Shown in pieces: positions 37,201 through 45,984 of a DNA stretch of 64,000 nt (position 1 is the stretch's first letter; each line of letters opens with the position of its first letter). This stretch comes from Methanothrix harundinacea 6Ac (GTDB lineage: Archaea; Halobacteriota; Methanosarcinia; Methanotrichales; Methanotrichaceae). The translations under genes were made by a program, and so were the position numbers. The stretch covers positions 248,001 through 312,000 of the forward strand of contig NC_017527.1 in the NCBI RefSeq assembly GCF_000235565.1, written 5' to 3'. The notes under the pieces are model-generated. The model did not search any database, had not been told where the DNA came from, and saw only the letters and a list, made by a program, of their open reading frames with translations.

Positions 37201-37421
37201 ACGACCTCGGGGACGAGGGGCTCGATGTAGATCCTGTCCGCCATCTCCGGGTCAGTCATGATGGTGGCGGGGTTGGAGTTGACGAGGACCACCTCCACCC
37301 CCTCCTCCCGGAGGGACTTGCAGGCCTGCGATCCGGAGAAGTCGAACTCCGCCGCCTGGCCGATCTGGATCGGTCCAGATCCTATCAGGAGGACCTTCTT
37401 TATCTCGGGCCTCTTAGGCAT
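34209..37421 (-). CDS. carB: Carbamoyl-phosphate synthase large subunit
   Basis: A 1070-residue synthase making carbamoyl phosphate for pyrimidines and arginine. Two homologous ATP-grasp halves are visible, each opening with an IGSGPIxIGQ motif, followed by the C-terminal MGS-like regulatory domain (GLSIIATQGTAEFL). ATG 37421 lies 5 bases after GGAGGTGA and is preferred to the GTG at 37430. It follows carA by 5 bases. Confidence 0.97.
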   Translation of the reverse strand: MPKRPEIKKVLLIGSGPIQIGQAAEFDFSGSQACKSLREEGVEVVLVNSNPATIMTDPEMADRIYIEPLVPEVVAKIIERERPDGIIAGIGGQTGLNVTSELAEGGVLERFGVEVLGTSVSAIRETEDRDLFKSAMIRIGEPVPRSRAVDSPEGAKEALKELGLPLIIRPAYTLGGSGGGSAETEEEFFRIVEMGMKRSRIHQVLVEESLVGWTELEYEVMRDRNDTCITICNMENMDPMGIHTGESIVVTPIQTLTDEEVQTLRTAAINIIRALKIEGGCNIQFAAKDGEYRVIEVNPRVSRSSALASKATGYPIARVTAKIAVGMTLDEIGNDVTGETPASFEPTVDYVVMKIPRWPFDKFVKADRTLTTSMKSTGEVMAIGRSYEEALMKAVRSLEIDKDLGYAGKYEPWTDEELRHLLATPTDERLFAIYEALRRGVTVEEISDLTGIHPYFIARIENVIEMEREIAAGLSVPVLRRAKRMGFSDERIGKILGKRREEIADLRIESGILPTFKMVDTCAAEFAARTPYYYSSYEDECELLPSERKKVLIIGSGPIRIGQGIEFDYSTVHAVQALRELGIEAHIANNNPETVSTDYDTSDKLFFEPLTLEDVMNIIEKERHDGVMVQFGGQTAMNLAIPLEREIARRGLPTKILGTSPERIDMAEDRERFNLALREMGIPQPEAGYATSPEEAKAEARRIGYPVLVRPSYVLGGRAMEIVYDERELVVYMREAVRVSPEHPILIDDFLQNAVEIDVDAVSDGHDVLIGAIMEHIEEAGIHSGDSACIIPPQTIPAAVQDTVREYVKKIALALEVKGILNIQMAYKDGIVYVLEANPRSSRTIPFVSKTVGLPLAKIAAGVMAGKSLAEQGVTREPTIPYVSVKEVLLPFEKLPGADTLLGPEMRSTGEVMGIDYIPGLAFFKAELSAENPLPTEGVVFISVRDEDKGPVAEVARKLADSGLSIIATQGTAEFLTKMGVAVKRVEKIYVGSPNVLDYMKRGEVSLIINTPTTKQSVKDGFQIRRNAVDYHVPYITTVQAARAAAQAIEIAKVGEITIKPLEEYHREVR

Positions 37422-37426
37422 TTCCT

Positions 37427-38518
37427 TCACCTCCTCCTCTTCTCAATCTCTTTCGCCACGGAGGAGAAGAACCTCTCCCGGGTGCAGAGGGGGCCGGGCC
37501 TCGCCTCGGGGTGGTACTGGACCGCCTCCATCCCCAGGTAGCTGCTCCTGACCGCCTCCACCGTCCCGTCGTTGGCGTTGACCTGGGTGATCTTGAGGCC
37601 GGTCCCCTCTGCCGACTGGGGGCGCAAGGCGAAGTTGTGGTTCTGGGATGTTATATAGACGATCCCGCTCTCTAGGTCCTTCACCGGCTGGTTTCCGCCG
37701 TGGTGGCCGAACTTCAGCTTGTAGGTCTCCGCCCCCAGGGCGAGGCAGATCACCTGGAGCCCCAGACATATTCCGAAGACCGGCTTCTCTCCCGCGAAGT
37801 GCTTCACCGCCTCGATCGCCCGCCCGGCCTTTTCAGGGTCGCCGGGGCCGTTGGATATGAATAAGGCTTCTGGATCGTACCTCTCGATATCCGATATCCT
37901 CGAGTCCGAAGGCACCACCACTATGTCAAAGCCCTGGCACGCCATGGAGTCGAGGATGTTCCTCTTGATCCCCAGGTCCATCATCACCACCTTCGGGCCG
38001 TCTCCGGGGATCCGGTAGGGACTTTTGCAGGAGACGGCGCTTATCAGGTCGAGGCTCGATATGTCCGGCTGATCTTTTGCGAGGCCGACGACGTCCTCGT
38101 CGATCACATCCGGCCCCTCGCCGACGGCGAGGGCAGCCCTCATAGCCCCCTGATTTCGAATCTTGATGGTGAGCATCCTCGTGTCCAGGCCGTGGATTCC
38201 GGGGACCCCCTCCTCCTCCAGGAACTGGGATATCGTCCTCGTCGACCGGTGGTGGAGGGGCCTGTTCCAGATCTCCTTGCAGACCATGGCGGCGGCACCG
38301 ATCCGGTCTGACTGAAAGTGGTCGCCGCTCACCCCGTAGTTGCCCATGAGGGGGTAGGTGAACGTCAGAAGCTGTCCCTTGTAGGAGGGATCAGTGAGAG
38401 CCTCCTCGTAGCCGGACATCACCGTCACGAAGACCAGCTCGCCAGAGACGACGCCGGGAGCCCCGAAGCCCACCCCTTCGACCCTGGTGCCGTCTTCCAA
38501 CCCTAAGACGCCGATCAT
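37427..38518 (-). CDS. carA: Carbamoyl-phosphate synthase small subunit
   Basis: A 363-residue glutaminase subunit that feeds ammonia to CarB. The N-terminal domain starts MIGVLGLEDGTRVEG. The class I glutamine amidotransferase domain has the nucleophile in PVFGICLGLQ and the histidine in VQYHPEA. The frame stays open far upstream, but ATG 38518 gives the family start. Confidence 0.96.
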   Translation of the reverse strand: MIGVLGLEDGTRVEGVGFGAPGVVSGELVFVTVMSGYEEALTDPSYKGQLLTFTYPLMGNYGVSGDHFQSDRIGAAAMVCKEIWNRPLHHRSTRTISQFLEEEGVPGIHGLDTRMLTIKIRNQGAMRAALAVGEGPDVIDEDVVGLAKDQPDISSLDLISAVSCKSPYRIPGDGPKVVMMDLGIKRNILDSMACQGFDIVVVPSDSRISDIERYDPEALFISNGPGDPEKAGRAIEAVKHFAGEKPVFGICLGLQVICLALGAETYKLKFGHHGGNQPVKDLESGIVYITSQNHNFALRPQSAEGTGLKITQVNANDGTVEAVRSSYLGMEAVQYHPEARPGPLCTRERFFSSVAKEIEKRRR

Positions 38519-38594
38519 AGTATCGCCAACACAAGCAAGGAGGTGGTCTAAATAGGTTTCGACATGATCGAGGGGCGAAGGGCGCAAAGCCCCG

Positions 38595-38612
38595 CCGGAA
38601 AGCCGTTTCCGG
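38595..38612. other. Hairpin in carA upstream region
   Basis: CCGGAAA (38595-38601) pairs with TTTCCGG (38606-38612) around GCCG, inside the 256-base divergent region of carA and the 38775 gene. It could be part of a leader of carA. A TATA-like GATATAAAATA at 38697-38707 serves the plus-strand gene. Confidence 0.3.
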
Positions 38613-38774
38613 GTCGGGCGGCGCCCGGGCCCCCAGCAGGCCGAGATCGTTGGCCCCATCTCCCGTCTCCCGCCTCTCTCCACCCGGCGGGTCCTTGATA
38701 TAAAATAGGGGACGAGAACCTCAAAGAGGTGATGATATGCCGAGAGAGGACGGTCGCTGTGGAGGTGCCGGAAT

Positions 38775-40013
38775 ATGAGGGTGCTGGTCATTGGAGGGGC
38801 CGGCAGGATCGGGTCGGCGGCGGCCCGGGACCTGGCGGGCTCCGGCGAGGTGGAGGTGGTGGGGCTCGTCGGCCCCAGGGCGGGGCGGCTGGAGAGGGCC
38901 GCCGCCTGGATCGGGGGCGACAAGCTCCGCCTCCATCCTTGCGACGTCGGCGGGGGCGACGCCCGGGAGGTCCGGCGGCTGATGGAGGGCTACGACGTCG
39001 GGGTCATCGCCCTCCCCGATCGGAGGACGAGCTACCGGGCCCTGGAGGCGGCCATCGACGCCTCCCTCGACGCCGTCGACGTCCTGGAGGAGTACCACCG
39101 GCGGCCCGACCCCTACGAGACGGAGGGGCTCCCCGTCCCGGCCAGCATGACCCCGGACGAGTACGGCGAATCCCTCCACCGGAGGGCGGAGGAGAACGGC
39201 GTCACCCTCCTCGACGGGATGGGGTTTGCCCCGGGGCTCTCGAACGCCTCCATCGGCCGGGGGATCGACCTCCTCGACTCCGCGGAGAGGGCCACCGCCC
39301 GGGTAGGAGGCGTCCCCTCGAAGGAGGCGGCGGCCCGCCACCCCCTATGGTACACCGTCACCTGGTCCTTCGGGCACGTCCTCCGGGAGTACATGGTCCG
39401 GCCGAGGGTCCTCCGGGGCGGGAGGATCGTCGAGGTCGCCCCCCTGACGGAGCGGGAGAGGTTCGTCTTCGGGCCCCTGGGGGAGGAGTTCGAGGCCGCC
39501 GCCACCCCCGGGATGCCGAGCCTTCTCTATACGAGGCCGGGCCTCGCCGAGTTCACCGAGAAGACGGTCCGGTGGCCGGGGCACTGGGAGGGGATCGACC
39601 TCCTCCGGCGTTGCGGCCTGTTGGATCTTGAGCCGATGGAGGTCGCTGGCTGCTCTATCAGCCCCAGGGAGCTCTTCATCTCGGTGGTGGAGCCGAGGCT
39701 CCGGCCTCTGCCGGGGGAGACCGACCTCTGCATCATGGCAAACTCCGTCCAGGGGCTGAAGGGAGGGGAGGCGGCCAGGGTTGACCACCTCCTCCTCGCC
39801 GGCCCCGACCAGGTGGCTGGCGTATCGGCGATGGCTAGGGTGACGGGCTCCTCGGCGGCCGTCGCCGCGAGGATCCTCGGCCGCGGCGAGCTCCGGGGGC
39901 GGGGGATCGTCGCCCCCGAGGACGGGATCCGGGGGGCGGTCTACGAGGGGTACCTCCGGGAGCTGGAACTGCGGGGGATCTTCCTCCTGGAGACGGTCCG
40001 GACGGGGGTCTGA
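38775..40013 (+). CDS. Saccharopine dehydrogenase-like oxidoreductase
   Basis: A 412-residue protein. The Rossmann motif VIGGAGRIGSAAARDLAGSG (residues 4-23) and GMGFAPGLSN match the saccharopine dehydrogenase/LYS9-like family, which links or reduces amino acid adducts. The true substrate in methanogens is not established. The ATG follows GAGGTG by 7 bases. Confidence 0.82.
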   Translation: MRVLVIGGAGRIGSAAARDLAGSGEVEVVGLVGPRAGRLERAAAWIGGDKLRLHPCDVGGGDAREVRRLMEGYDVGVIALPDRRTSYRALEAAIDASLDAVDVLEEYHRRPDPYETEGLPVPASMTPDEYGESLHRRAEENGVTLLDGMGFAPGLSNASIGRGIDLLDSAERATARVGGVPSKEAAARHPLWYTVTWSFGHVLREYMVRPRVLRGGRIVEVAPLTERERFVFGPLGEEFEAAATPGMPSLLYTRPGLAEFTEKTVRWPGHWEGIDLLRRCGLLDLEPMEVAGCSISPRELFISVVEPRLRPLPGETDLCIMANSVQGLKGGEAARVDHLLLAGPDQVAGVSAMARVTGSSAAVAARILGRGELRGRGIVAPEDGIRGAVYEGYLRELELRGIFLLETVRTGV

Positions 40014-40175
40014 GCCTCTCCTGGGATCTATCGAGGACGGAAGAGAGGGCTCCCCGGGGGGGCGGCGGAACAAAATGAGGCGCTGGCTCTAAAGTACGGA
40101 ATTTAGCCGAGGATGGAATATGGTTGGAGTTGGCCGGGGCGGTGCATTCCGCCTCCCCGGCCATCATCTCCAAAA

Positions 40176-40529
40176 TCAGGAAATGAGGGGAAGCTCCACC
40201 AGATAGAGGTCCGCGGACCGGTTGTCATCGGGGCCGAAGACCTGGTCGATGACTCCATTCACGTAGGGGATCACCTGCTGGTTGAAGAGGGTGGTCTGGT
40301 TGTTGTAGTACTCGACGATGTCTGCCGTCTCCGGGGTGGCTTCTCCGCCCAGAGCGTTGTAGAGCTGCTCCAGGCTTCCGCCCATCCCGGTGGCCTGGCC
40401 GATGACCACGGCGGCGTCGTAGAACCCGTTCTTGTAGTCCTCAGAGGGCTCCTCTTGAGCGCTGGCGGCGCCGATGGCGGCGCAGAACAGAACGCCCATC
40501 ACTAACCCTAACTTTATGATCTCTTTCAT
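40176..40529 (-). CDS. Small secreted protein
   Basis: A 117-residue protein with a signal peptide (LGLVMGVLFCAAIGAASAQ, cleavage near residue 25). The mature ~90 residues are acidic and helical (DYKNGFYDAAVVIGQATG), with no cysteine. No family recognised. Confidence 0.65.
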   Translation of the reverse strand: MKEIIKLGLVMGVLFCAAIGAASAQEEPSEDYKNGFYDAAVVIGQATGMGGSLEQLYNALGGEATPETADIVEYYNNQTTLFNQQVIPYVNGVIDQVFGPDDNRSADLYLVELPLIS

Positions 40530-40733
40530 GAGTTATCACTCACCGACCGCTGATACGCTCACCTACTTAAAAACTCTGTCGGATAGGGGAGGCCCCCGGC
40601 GCTCCGCCCCAGCCGACCCCGGCGCCGGGGCGATCTCGAGGATCTGCCGCCTATTATTCGGATTGAGACCCCAGGAGCCGTACGACAAAGGTTAAATGGG
40701 CTCTTGCGGTCTATGGGGGGCGAGGATTGGCTT

Positions 40734-42467
40734 ATGGACACGTACGAGAAGGTGATCGAGCTTGCCAGGAGGCGGGGCTTCATCTGGCCCGCCTTCGAGC
40801 TCTACGGCGGAGCTGCGGGCTTCTACGATTACGGCCCCCTGGGAGCCCCGCTCAAGAGGGGGATCGAGGACCTCTGGAGGGGGTTCTTCGTCATCCGGGA
40901 GGGGTTCTGCGAGATCGAGTGCCCCACCATCGGTGTGGAGGAGATCTTCAAGGCCTCGGGACACCTATCCGGCTTCTCCGACCCCCTCACCGAGTGCCGG
41001 GAGTGCGGCGAGATCTATCGGGCTGACCACCTCATAAAGCACATCGTCGAGGTCCCCGACGCCCTCGCGAACGAGGAGATATACCGCGTCATCCAGGAGA
41101 ACGACGTCTTCTGCCCCGAGTGCGGCGGCGACCTCTCGGAGATCTACGAGTTCAACCTGATGTTCAAGACCTCCATCGGCCCGGGAGGAAAGCAGCCCGG
41201 CTACCTCCGCCCCGAGACCGCCCAGGGGATGTTCGTCAACTTTCAGCGGCTTCTGCGCCACTACCGCGACCGCCTCCCCTTCGGCGCCGTCCAGATCGGA
41301 AAGTCCTACCGAAACGAGATCTCCCCCCGCCAGGGGGTCATAAGGCTCCGGGAGTTCTCCCAGGCCGAGGCGGAGATCTTCATCAACCCCCAGGATAAGA
41401 GCCATCCCCGGTTCGGGGAGGTGGCGGACCTGGTCCTCCCCCTCCGCTCCCAGGAGGCCCAGGAGAGGGGGGAGACGGAGGAGATGGCCGTCGGCGAGGC
41501 CGTCGCCCGAGGGATCATCGCCCACGAGACCCTCGGCTACTATGTCGCCCGGACCTATCAGTTCCTGATCGAGGCCGGGCTATCGAGGGATAGGCTCCGG
41601 TTCCGGCAGCACAAGGCGGATGAGATGGCCCACTACGCCGCCGACTGCTGGGACGCCGAGGCCCTCCTGGACAGGTTCGGCTGGATCGAGATCGTGGGGG
41701 TCGCCGACAGGACGAACTACGACCTCCGCTCCCACATGGCTCAGAGCGGTTCGAACCTCACCGTCTACCTACCCTTCGCCGAGCCCAGGCGGGAGGAGCG
41801 GCTCGTCGTCAGGCCCGACATGAAGCGGCTCGGCCCCCTCTATCGCGGGAGGGCGAAGGCCGTCGCCGACGCCCTCACCGCCCTCCCGATGGAGGAGCTG
41901 AAGAGGGTGCCAGTGGTGGTGGAGGTGGAAGGCGAGCGGGTCGAGGTGGACCCCTCCCTCGTCGCCTTCGAGATGGTGACCGAGGAGGTCCGGGGCGAGG
42001 AGGTCGTCCCCCACGTCATCGAGCCCTCCTTCGGGATAGACCGGATCCTCTATTCCGTCCTCGAGCACTCCTACCGGGAGGAGGAGGTGGAGGGGGAGAC
42101 GAGGGCGGTCCTCGCCCTCAAGAACCGGGTCGTACCGATCCAGGTGGCGGTCCTGCCCCTGATGGACCGGCCCGAGCTGATCGGCCCGGCGGAGGAGATC
42201 GCCCGGGAGCTGCGCTCCCTGGACCTCCGGGTCGAGTACGACTCCTCGGGGTCGATAGGCCGGCGGTACCGCCGCAACGACGAGGTGGGAACCCCCTACT
42301 CCGTCACCGTCGACTACGAGACCCTGGAGGAGGGGACGGTCACCATCCGGGACCGGGATTCCATGGCCCAGATCCGGATCGCCAGGTCCGACGTGGCGAA
42401 GATCGTAGCCTCCCTGCTGAGAGGGGAGGCGGACTTCTCCGGGGCCGGATCCCCCCTCCGGGGCTGA
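40734..42467 (+). CDS. glyS: Glycyl-tRNA synthetase (archaeal class II)
   Basis: A 577-residue synthetase charging tRNA-Gly. It opens with MDTYEKVIELARRRGF and the class II glycine site. A zinc-like CxEC...CPEC region is at residues ~90-135. Motif 2 is FRNEI-like SYRNEISPRQGVIRLREFSQ and motif 3 EPSFGIDRILYS. The anticodon-binding domain is at the end (VQVAVLPLM). ATG 40734 follows GGGCGAGG by 8 bases; starts at 40704 and 40713 lie upstream. Confidence 0.95.
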   Translation: MDTYEKVIELARRRGFIWPAFELYGGAAGFYDYGPLGAPLKRGIEDLWRGFFVIREGFCEIECPTIGVEEIFKASGHLSGFSDPLTECRECGEIYRADHLIKHIVEVPDALANEEIYRVIQENDVFCPECGGDLSEIYEFNLMFKTSIGPGGKQPGYLRPETAQGMFVNFQRLLRHYRDRLPFGAVQIGKSYRNEISPRQGVIRLREFSQAEAEIFINPQDKSHPRFGEVADLVLPLRSQEAQERGETEEMAVGEAVARGIIAHETLGYYVARTYQFLIEAGLSRDRLRFRQHKADEMAHYAADCWDAEALLDRFGWIEIVGVADRTNYDLRSHMAQSGSNLTVYLPFAEPRREERLVVRPDMKRLGPLYRGRAKAVADALTALPMEELKRVPVVVEVEGERVEVDPSLVAFEMVTEEVRGEEVVPHVIEPSFGIDRILYSVLEHSYREEEVEGETRAVLALKNRVVPIQVAVLPLMDRPELIGPAEEIARELRSLDLRVEYDSSGSIGRRYRRNDEVGTPYSVTVDYETLEEGTVTIRDRDSMAQIRIARSDVAKIVASLLRGEADFSGAGSPLRG

Positions 42468-42523
42468 GGGCGAGGGGATCTCAGGCGGCAGGCGGCCGGA
42501 CCTCTCCATCGAAGGGGGATTGG

Positions 42524-43180
42524 ATGGCGTTGATGAAGGGGTCAGAGCGGCGGGCGGCTCTCTCGACGGAGGCGAGGAGGAAGGCGATCCATCTGACAGG
42601 GCTCTCGGTCCCGGCGGCCCTACTCCTCTTCGGAAAGGCCGCAGCCATCGGCTTCGTCGCCGCAGCCCTGGCGGTGGCGGCCCTCCTGGAACGGGCGAGG
42701 CTCTCCGGGAAGCTCCGGCTTCCGGCGGTCCGGGACCACGAGGAGGAGAGGGTCGCAGGGTACTTCTACTACATCTTGGGAGCCCTTATGACGGTCGCCC
42801 TATTCTCCCCCCCCATCGCCGCGGCTGCGATGTTGATGCTCGCCCTGGGGGACGCCGCCTCCGGGATCATCGGATCCGTCGTCCGGGGGTCGGCGGTGAG
42901 GACCCGGATGATGGAGGGCGGGGGGCGGAGGAGGAAGCCCCTGCCGGTGGTGGCGGGGACCTTCGCCGTCTGTCTTGCCATCGGATATGCCGCAAGGATC
43001 CTCGAGGGGACCTACTTCTCCGGCCCCGGGGTTTTATCCCTCCTCGTCTGCACCGTCGGCGCCGCGGCGGCGACCTTCGCCGATGCCTTTCCCCTCACCT
43101 TCCGGGGAAAGGTCGTCGACGACAACCTCACCATCCCCCTCTTCGCCGGGTCGGCGATGTCCCTGGCAGCTCTCCTCTGA
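42524..43180 (+). CDS. Polyprenol/phytol kinase-like membrane protein
   Basis: A 218-residue protein with about six membrane segments. RRKAIHLTGLSVPAALLL, LALGDAASGIIGS and the final FADAFPLTFRGKVVDDNLTIP match the SEC59/DGK1/VTE5 family of CTP-dependent dolichol, phytol or geranylgeraniol kinases. It probably acts in isoprenoid lipid salvage. Confidence 0.78.
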   Translation: MALMKGSERRAALSTEARRKAIHLTGLSVPAALLLFGKAAAIGFVAAALAVAALLERARLSGKLRLPAVRDHEEERVAGYFYYILGALMTVALFSPPIAAAAMLMLALGDAASGIIGSVVRGSAVRTRMMEGGGRRRKPLPVVAGTFAVCLAIGYAARILEGTYFSGPGVLSLLVCTVGAAAATFADAFPLTFRGKVVDDNLTIPLFAGSAMSLAALL

Positions 43181-43199
43181 ATCCGGCGGAGAAAGGTTT

Positions 43200-43380
43200 T
43201 TTAACGTTGTTGAGAGTCTCCTTAACGGAGACGAGAGCAACTGCCAGCGGCCATGCCATCCGCCCCAGGGGCGGGGTCCCGAAAGCTTTGGATGGAGACG
43301 CGAGATCAACGCCCCGGAGGGCGAGGGCGAAGGCGAAGCTGTAGGGGGAGGCGCGGGCTCGAAGAGTTGCTGTTCATCGG
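43200..43380 (+). ncRNA. Possible structured RNA or adk leader
   Basis: A GC-rich 180-base non-coding stretch between T-rich DNA and adk. Paired segments: GTCTCC/GGAGAC (43216-43221 with 43227-43232), AGCAACT/AGTTGCT (43236-43242 with 43365-43371) closing an inner CCATCC/GGATGG. It does not match SRP or RNase P RNA or C/D boxes. Confidence 0.35.
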
Positions 43381-43401
43381 AAGGAATACAGGAGGGATAT
43401 T

Positions 43402-44046
43402 ATGAACATAGTACTGCTAGGTCCACCAGGATCCGGAAAGGGCACTCAGGCGAAGATGATCGCAGACAAGTACGGCGTGGTTCACATCTCCACCGGGGAC
43501 ATCCTCAGGGAGAACGTCAGGAACGGCACCCCCCTGGGAGTGGAGGCGAAGAAGTTCATGGAGGCGGGAAAGCTCGTCCCCGACAGCCTCCTCATCGACA
43601 TCATCAAGGACAGGCTCGCCAAAGACGACGTCAAGGGCGGCTGGATGCTCGACGGCTACCCCAGGACGATGCCCCAGGCCGAGGCGATGGACAAGATCCT
43701 CCCCAACCTGGGCCAGAAGATCGACGTCGTCCTGAACATCGACGTCCCCGACGCGGAGCTGGTCAAGAGGGTCACCGGCCGGCGGATGTGCAAGTGCGGG
43801 ACCACCTACCACGTCCAGTTCAACCCGCCAAAGGTAGCCGGCAAGTGCGACGCCTGCGGGGCCGACCTCTACCAGAGGGCCGACGACACCGAGGAGACGG
43901 TCAAGGAGAGGCTCCAGGCCTACCACGCCCAGACCCAGCCCCTCATCGACTACTACGACAAAAGGGGGATCGTCGCCACGGTCGTCGGCGTAGGCGATAT
44001 CAAGGAGATCTTCGGGAAGGTCGCCGTGGCGCTGGATAAGATTTAA
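43402..44046 (+). CDS. adk: Adenylate kinase with Cys4 zinc lid
   Basis: A 214-residue kinase interconverting AMP, ADP and ATP. The P-loop is GPPGSGKGT at 7-15 and the AMP-binding motif DGYPRT at 84-89. The lid carries C130, C132, C149, C152, a zinc site found in the long bacterial-type enzymes. AGGAGGGATATT lies just before the ATG. In many archaea adk sits in the secY operon; here it stands alone. Confidence 0.96.
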   Translation: MNIVLLGPPGSGKGTQAKMIADKYGVVHISTGDILRENVRNGTPLGVEAKKFMEAGKLVPDSLLIDIIKDRLAKDDVKGGWMLDGYPRTMPQAEAMDKILPNLGQKIDVVLNIDVPDAELVKRVTGRRMCKCGTTYHVQFNPPKVAGKCDACGADLYQRADDTEETVKERLQAYHAQTQPLIDYYDKRGIVATVVGVGDIKEIFGKVAVALDKI

Positions 44047-44061
44047 AGCGCCCCTCATCAT

Positions 44062-44083
44062 AACTTTTTTGCTCTTTTTGGTT
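44062..44083 (+). terminator. T-run terminator after adk
   Basis: Two T-runs (TTTTTT and TTTTT, separated by GCTC) 20 bases after the adk stop, the usual archaeal intrinsic terminator form. Confidence 0.6.
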
Positions 44084-44136
44084 GGTGTTATCCAAAAACT
44101 TATCATCTTCATTCACCAACTTATCTTTCGATTTAA

Positions 44137-44381
44137 ATGGTACTTGATCCGGCAAGTTTGGCCGCCTTTGCCGCACCGCTCTTAGCTAAAGGCGCGGAAG
44201 CGTTCACCAAGACCGCCGGGGCGAAGGAGCCGACCTATTCAATATGACCCTCTCTCTTCACGCCCTGGGCCAAAATGAGAAGGCCGTCTCTCTGGCCAGG
44301 TCCGCCCTTGCGATCTACGAGGAGATCGAGAGCCCCCACGCAGAGACCGTCCGCCGAAAGCTGGCTGAGTGGGGGAGCTGA
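44137..44381 (+). pseudogene. Remnant of a TPR or NLR-like gene
   Basis: Two short frames overlap by ATGA. 44137-44247 encodes MVLDPASLAAFAAPLLAKGA and a further 16 residues, resembling the N-termini of large effector-associated/TPR proteins. 44244-44381 encodes 45 residues, HALGQNEKAVSLARSALAIY to VRRKLAEWGS, a typical last TPR unit. Together they look like the two ends of one gene that lost its middle. Confidence 0.55.
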
Positions 44382-44425
44382 ATCACAAGCAACCTATTTA
44401 TCCGCCGATAATCCTGCCCTCCCCC

Positions 44426-45094
44426 ATGATACTCGTCTATTCCCTCGGCGGCTCCATCCTGGCGGGCCGCGATGCTGAGAGCCTCAAGGGTTACGCGCAC
44501 GCCCTCAAGGAACTCGCTGAAGAGCACCAGGTCTTCGTCGTCGTAGGAGGCGGCAAGATCGCCCGCGAATACATCGCCAAGGCCCGGGCCCTCGCGGCGA
44601 GCGAGGCCTTCTGCGACCTCCTCGGCATTGGCGCGACGAAGATGAACGCCATGCTCCTCATCGCCGCCCTCGGGAGAGCCGCCGCCCCCGAGCCGGCCGA
44701 GAGCTACGCTGGCGCCCTTTCGGCCTCTGCCGGAGGAAAGATCGTCGTCCTCGGGGGGATGGCCCCCGGCCAGACGACGGACGCCGTGGCGGCGCTGCTG
44801 GCCGAGTACGTCGGAGCCGACCGGCTGATCGTCGCGACCTCCGTCGAGGGGGTCTACTCCGCCGACCCCGAGATCGATCCGGGGGCGAAGAAGTTCGATA
44901 AGATGACCGCCAAAGACCTCGTCCGACTCGCCATGGAGACGGAGATGAAGGCCGGGTCGCGCTCCCCGGTGGACCCCCTGGCGGCGAAGATCCTGGAGCG
45001 GAGCCGGATCCCCGCCGCCGTCGTCTACGGCGGCGAGGTCGAAAATCTGAAAAGAGGGGCCGAGGGTGGCCACTCGGGGACGGAGATCTCCTGA
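44426..45094 (+). CDS. pyrH: UMP kinase-like amino acid kinase (archaeal PyrH)
   Basis: A 222-residue enzyme of the amino acid kinase fold, probably phosphorylating UMP. ATG 44426 gives MILVYSLGGSILA. VFVVVGGGKIAREYI, LGIGATKMNAMLL and VATSVEGVYSADPE match archaeal UMP kinases. It stands alone, with its stop 17 bases from the convergent HTH-CBS gene. Confidence 0.85.
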   Translation: MILVYSLGGSILAGRDAESLKGYAHALKELAEEHQVFVVVGGGKIAREYIAKARALAASEAFCDLLGIGATKMNAMLLIAALGRAAAPEPAESYAGALSASAGGKIVVLGGMAPGQTTDAVAALLAEYVGADRLIVATSVEGVYSADPEIDPGAKKFDKMTAKDLVRLAMETEMKAGSRSPVDPLAAKILERSRIPAAVVYGGEVENLKRGAEGGHSGTEIS

Positions 45095-45111
45095 GCCGGA
45101 GGGGCCGGGGC

Positions 45112-45984
45112 TCAGAACCGGACCATGCAACGGATCAGGTCTCTCGCGTCCAGCATCCCGAAAGGAACGTCTGATTCGGTGACGACGACCTGAGAGGCCC
45201 CCGTCTCTCCAAGCTTGCTTATGGCGACGTGGAGCGGCTCGTCCCCTTCGACGGTGGGATAATCCCTCTCCATACACTCCAATACAGGCATGTCCTTCTT
45301 CCCCTCGGCCATCCCTCTGACGATATTCTCGAGGGAGATGACCCCGCTACGGTTGCCGTTCTTCCCGACGAGGGCCGCCCTCGCCTTCAAGTGGTGGAGC
45401 TTGCTGCACGCCTCCAGGAGGGATATTTCGGGATCTATGGTAATGGCAGGCCTTGCCAGGTTTTTCACCGGGATCTTGGGGATCGCGGCCATCTCCTTAA
45501 TATCGAATATCAGCCGGTTGGTGGTATCGTCCCTGCCTGTCACGACTCCCTTTATGTGGGTCTTGTTGACGGGGGTCGGCCCTATCTCTATCTCGTCGTC
45601 TATGTCGAAGTCCCTGATGTTCCCTATGATCTGGACGATCCCGCTGCACTGGTTCGGCCTCATGACGGTGAAGAAGGTGATCTCGTTGGCTGTAGCGCCA
45701 TCGACGGGCGATCCGTTCCTGATCACCGGCACGTCCACCACATTATCATCGGCGTCCAGGTTGATCGCCTCGTAAGCGGCGGCGATGGCCTTATATCCGC
45801 CTTTTGGCCCTGGAACCCCCTCTACCAGGTGGAGGGCTTTGAGAGACTGCATCTGGTTCCTGATGGTTCCAGGGTTGCGATCTATGATATCAGCGATCTC
45901 TTCGCCCTTTACGGCTCTTCCCTCTCGTCTTTGCAAGTTTATCAGCGCAGTTAGTATCTCCCTTTGTATCTGTGTGAGTTCCAT
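45112..45984 (-). CDS. HTH-CBS domain transcription regulator
   Basis: A 290-residue protein. Residues 1-65 form a winged helix ([37 protein letters not shown]). A linker domain leads to a CBS pair (LARPAITIDPEISLLEACSK; YPTVEGDEPLHVAISK), which usually binds adenine nucleotides. ATG 45984 lies about 30 bases after a TATATATAG element; a further in-frame ATG is at 46005. The 5' end overlaps the radical SAM frame. Confidence 0.85.
   Translation of the reverse strand: MELTQIQREILTALINLQRREGRAVKGEEIADIIDRNPGTIRNQMQSLKALHLVEGVPGPKGGYKAIAAAYEAINLDADDNVVDVPVIRNGSPVDGATANEITFFTVMRPNQCSGIVQIIGNIRDFDIDDEIEIGPTPVNKTHIKGVVTGRDDTTNRLIFDIKEMAAIPKIPVKNLARPAITIDPEISLLEACSKLHHLKARAALVGKNGNRSGVISLENIVRGMAEGKKDMPVLECMERDYPTVEGDEPLHVAISKLGETGASQVVVTESDVPFGMLDARDLIRCMVRF

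Noticed and set aside
38729-39631. 300-codon plus-strand frame overlapping the saccharopine dehydrogenase-like gene
   Set aside because: Arg/Gly/Pro-rich shadow frame; the overlapping frame has clear Rossmann motifs.
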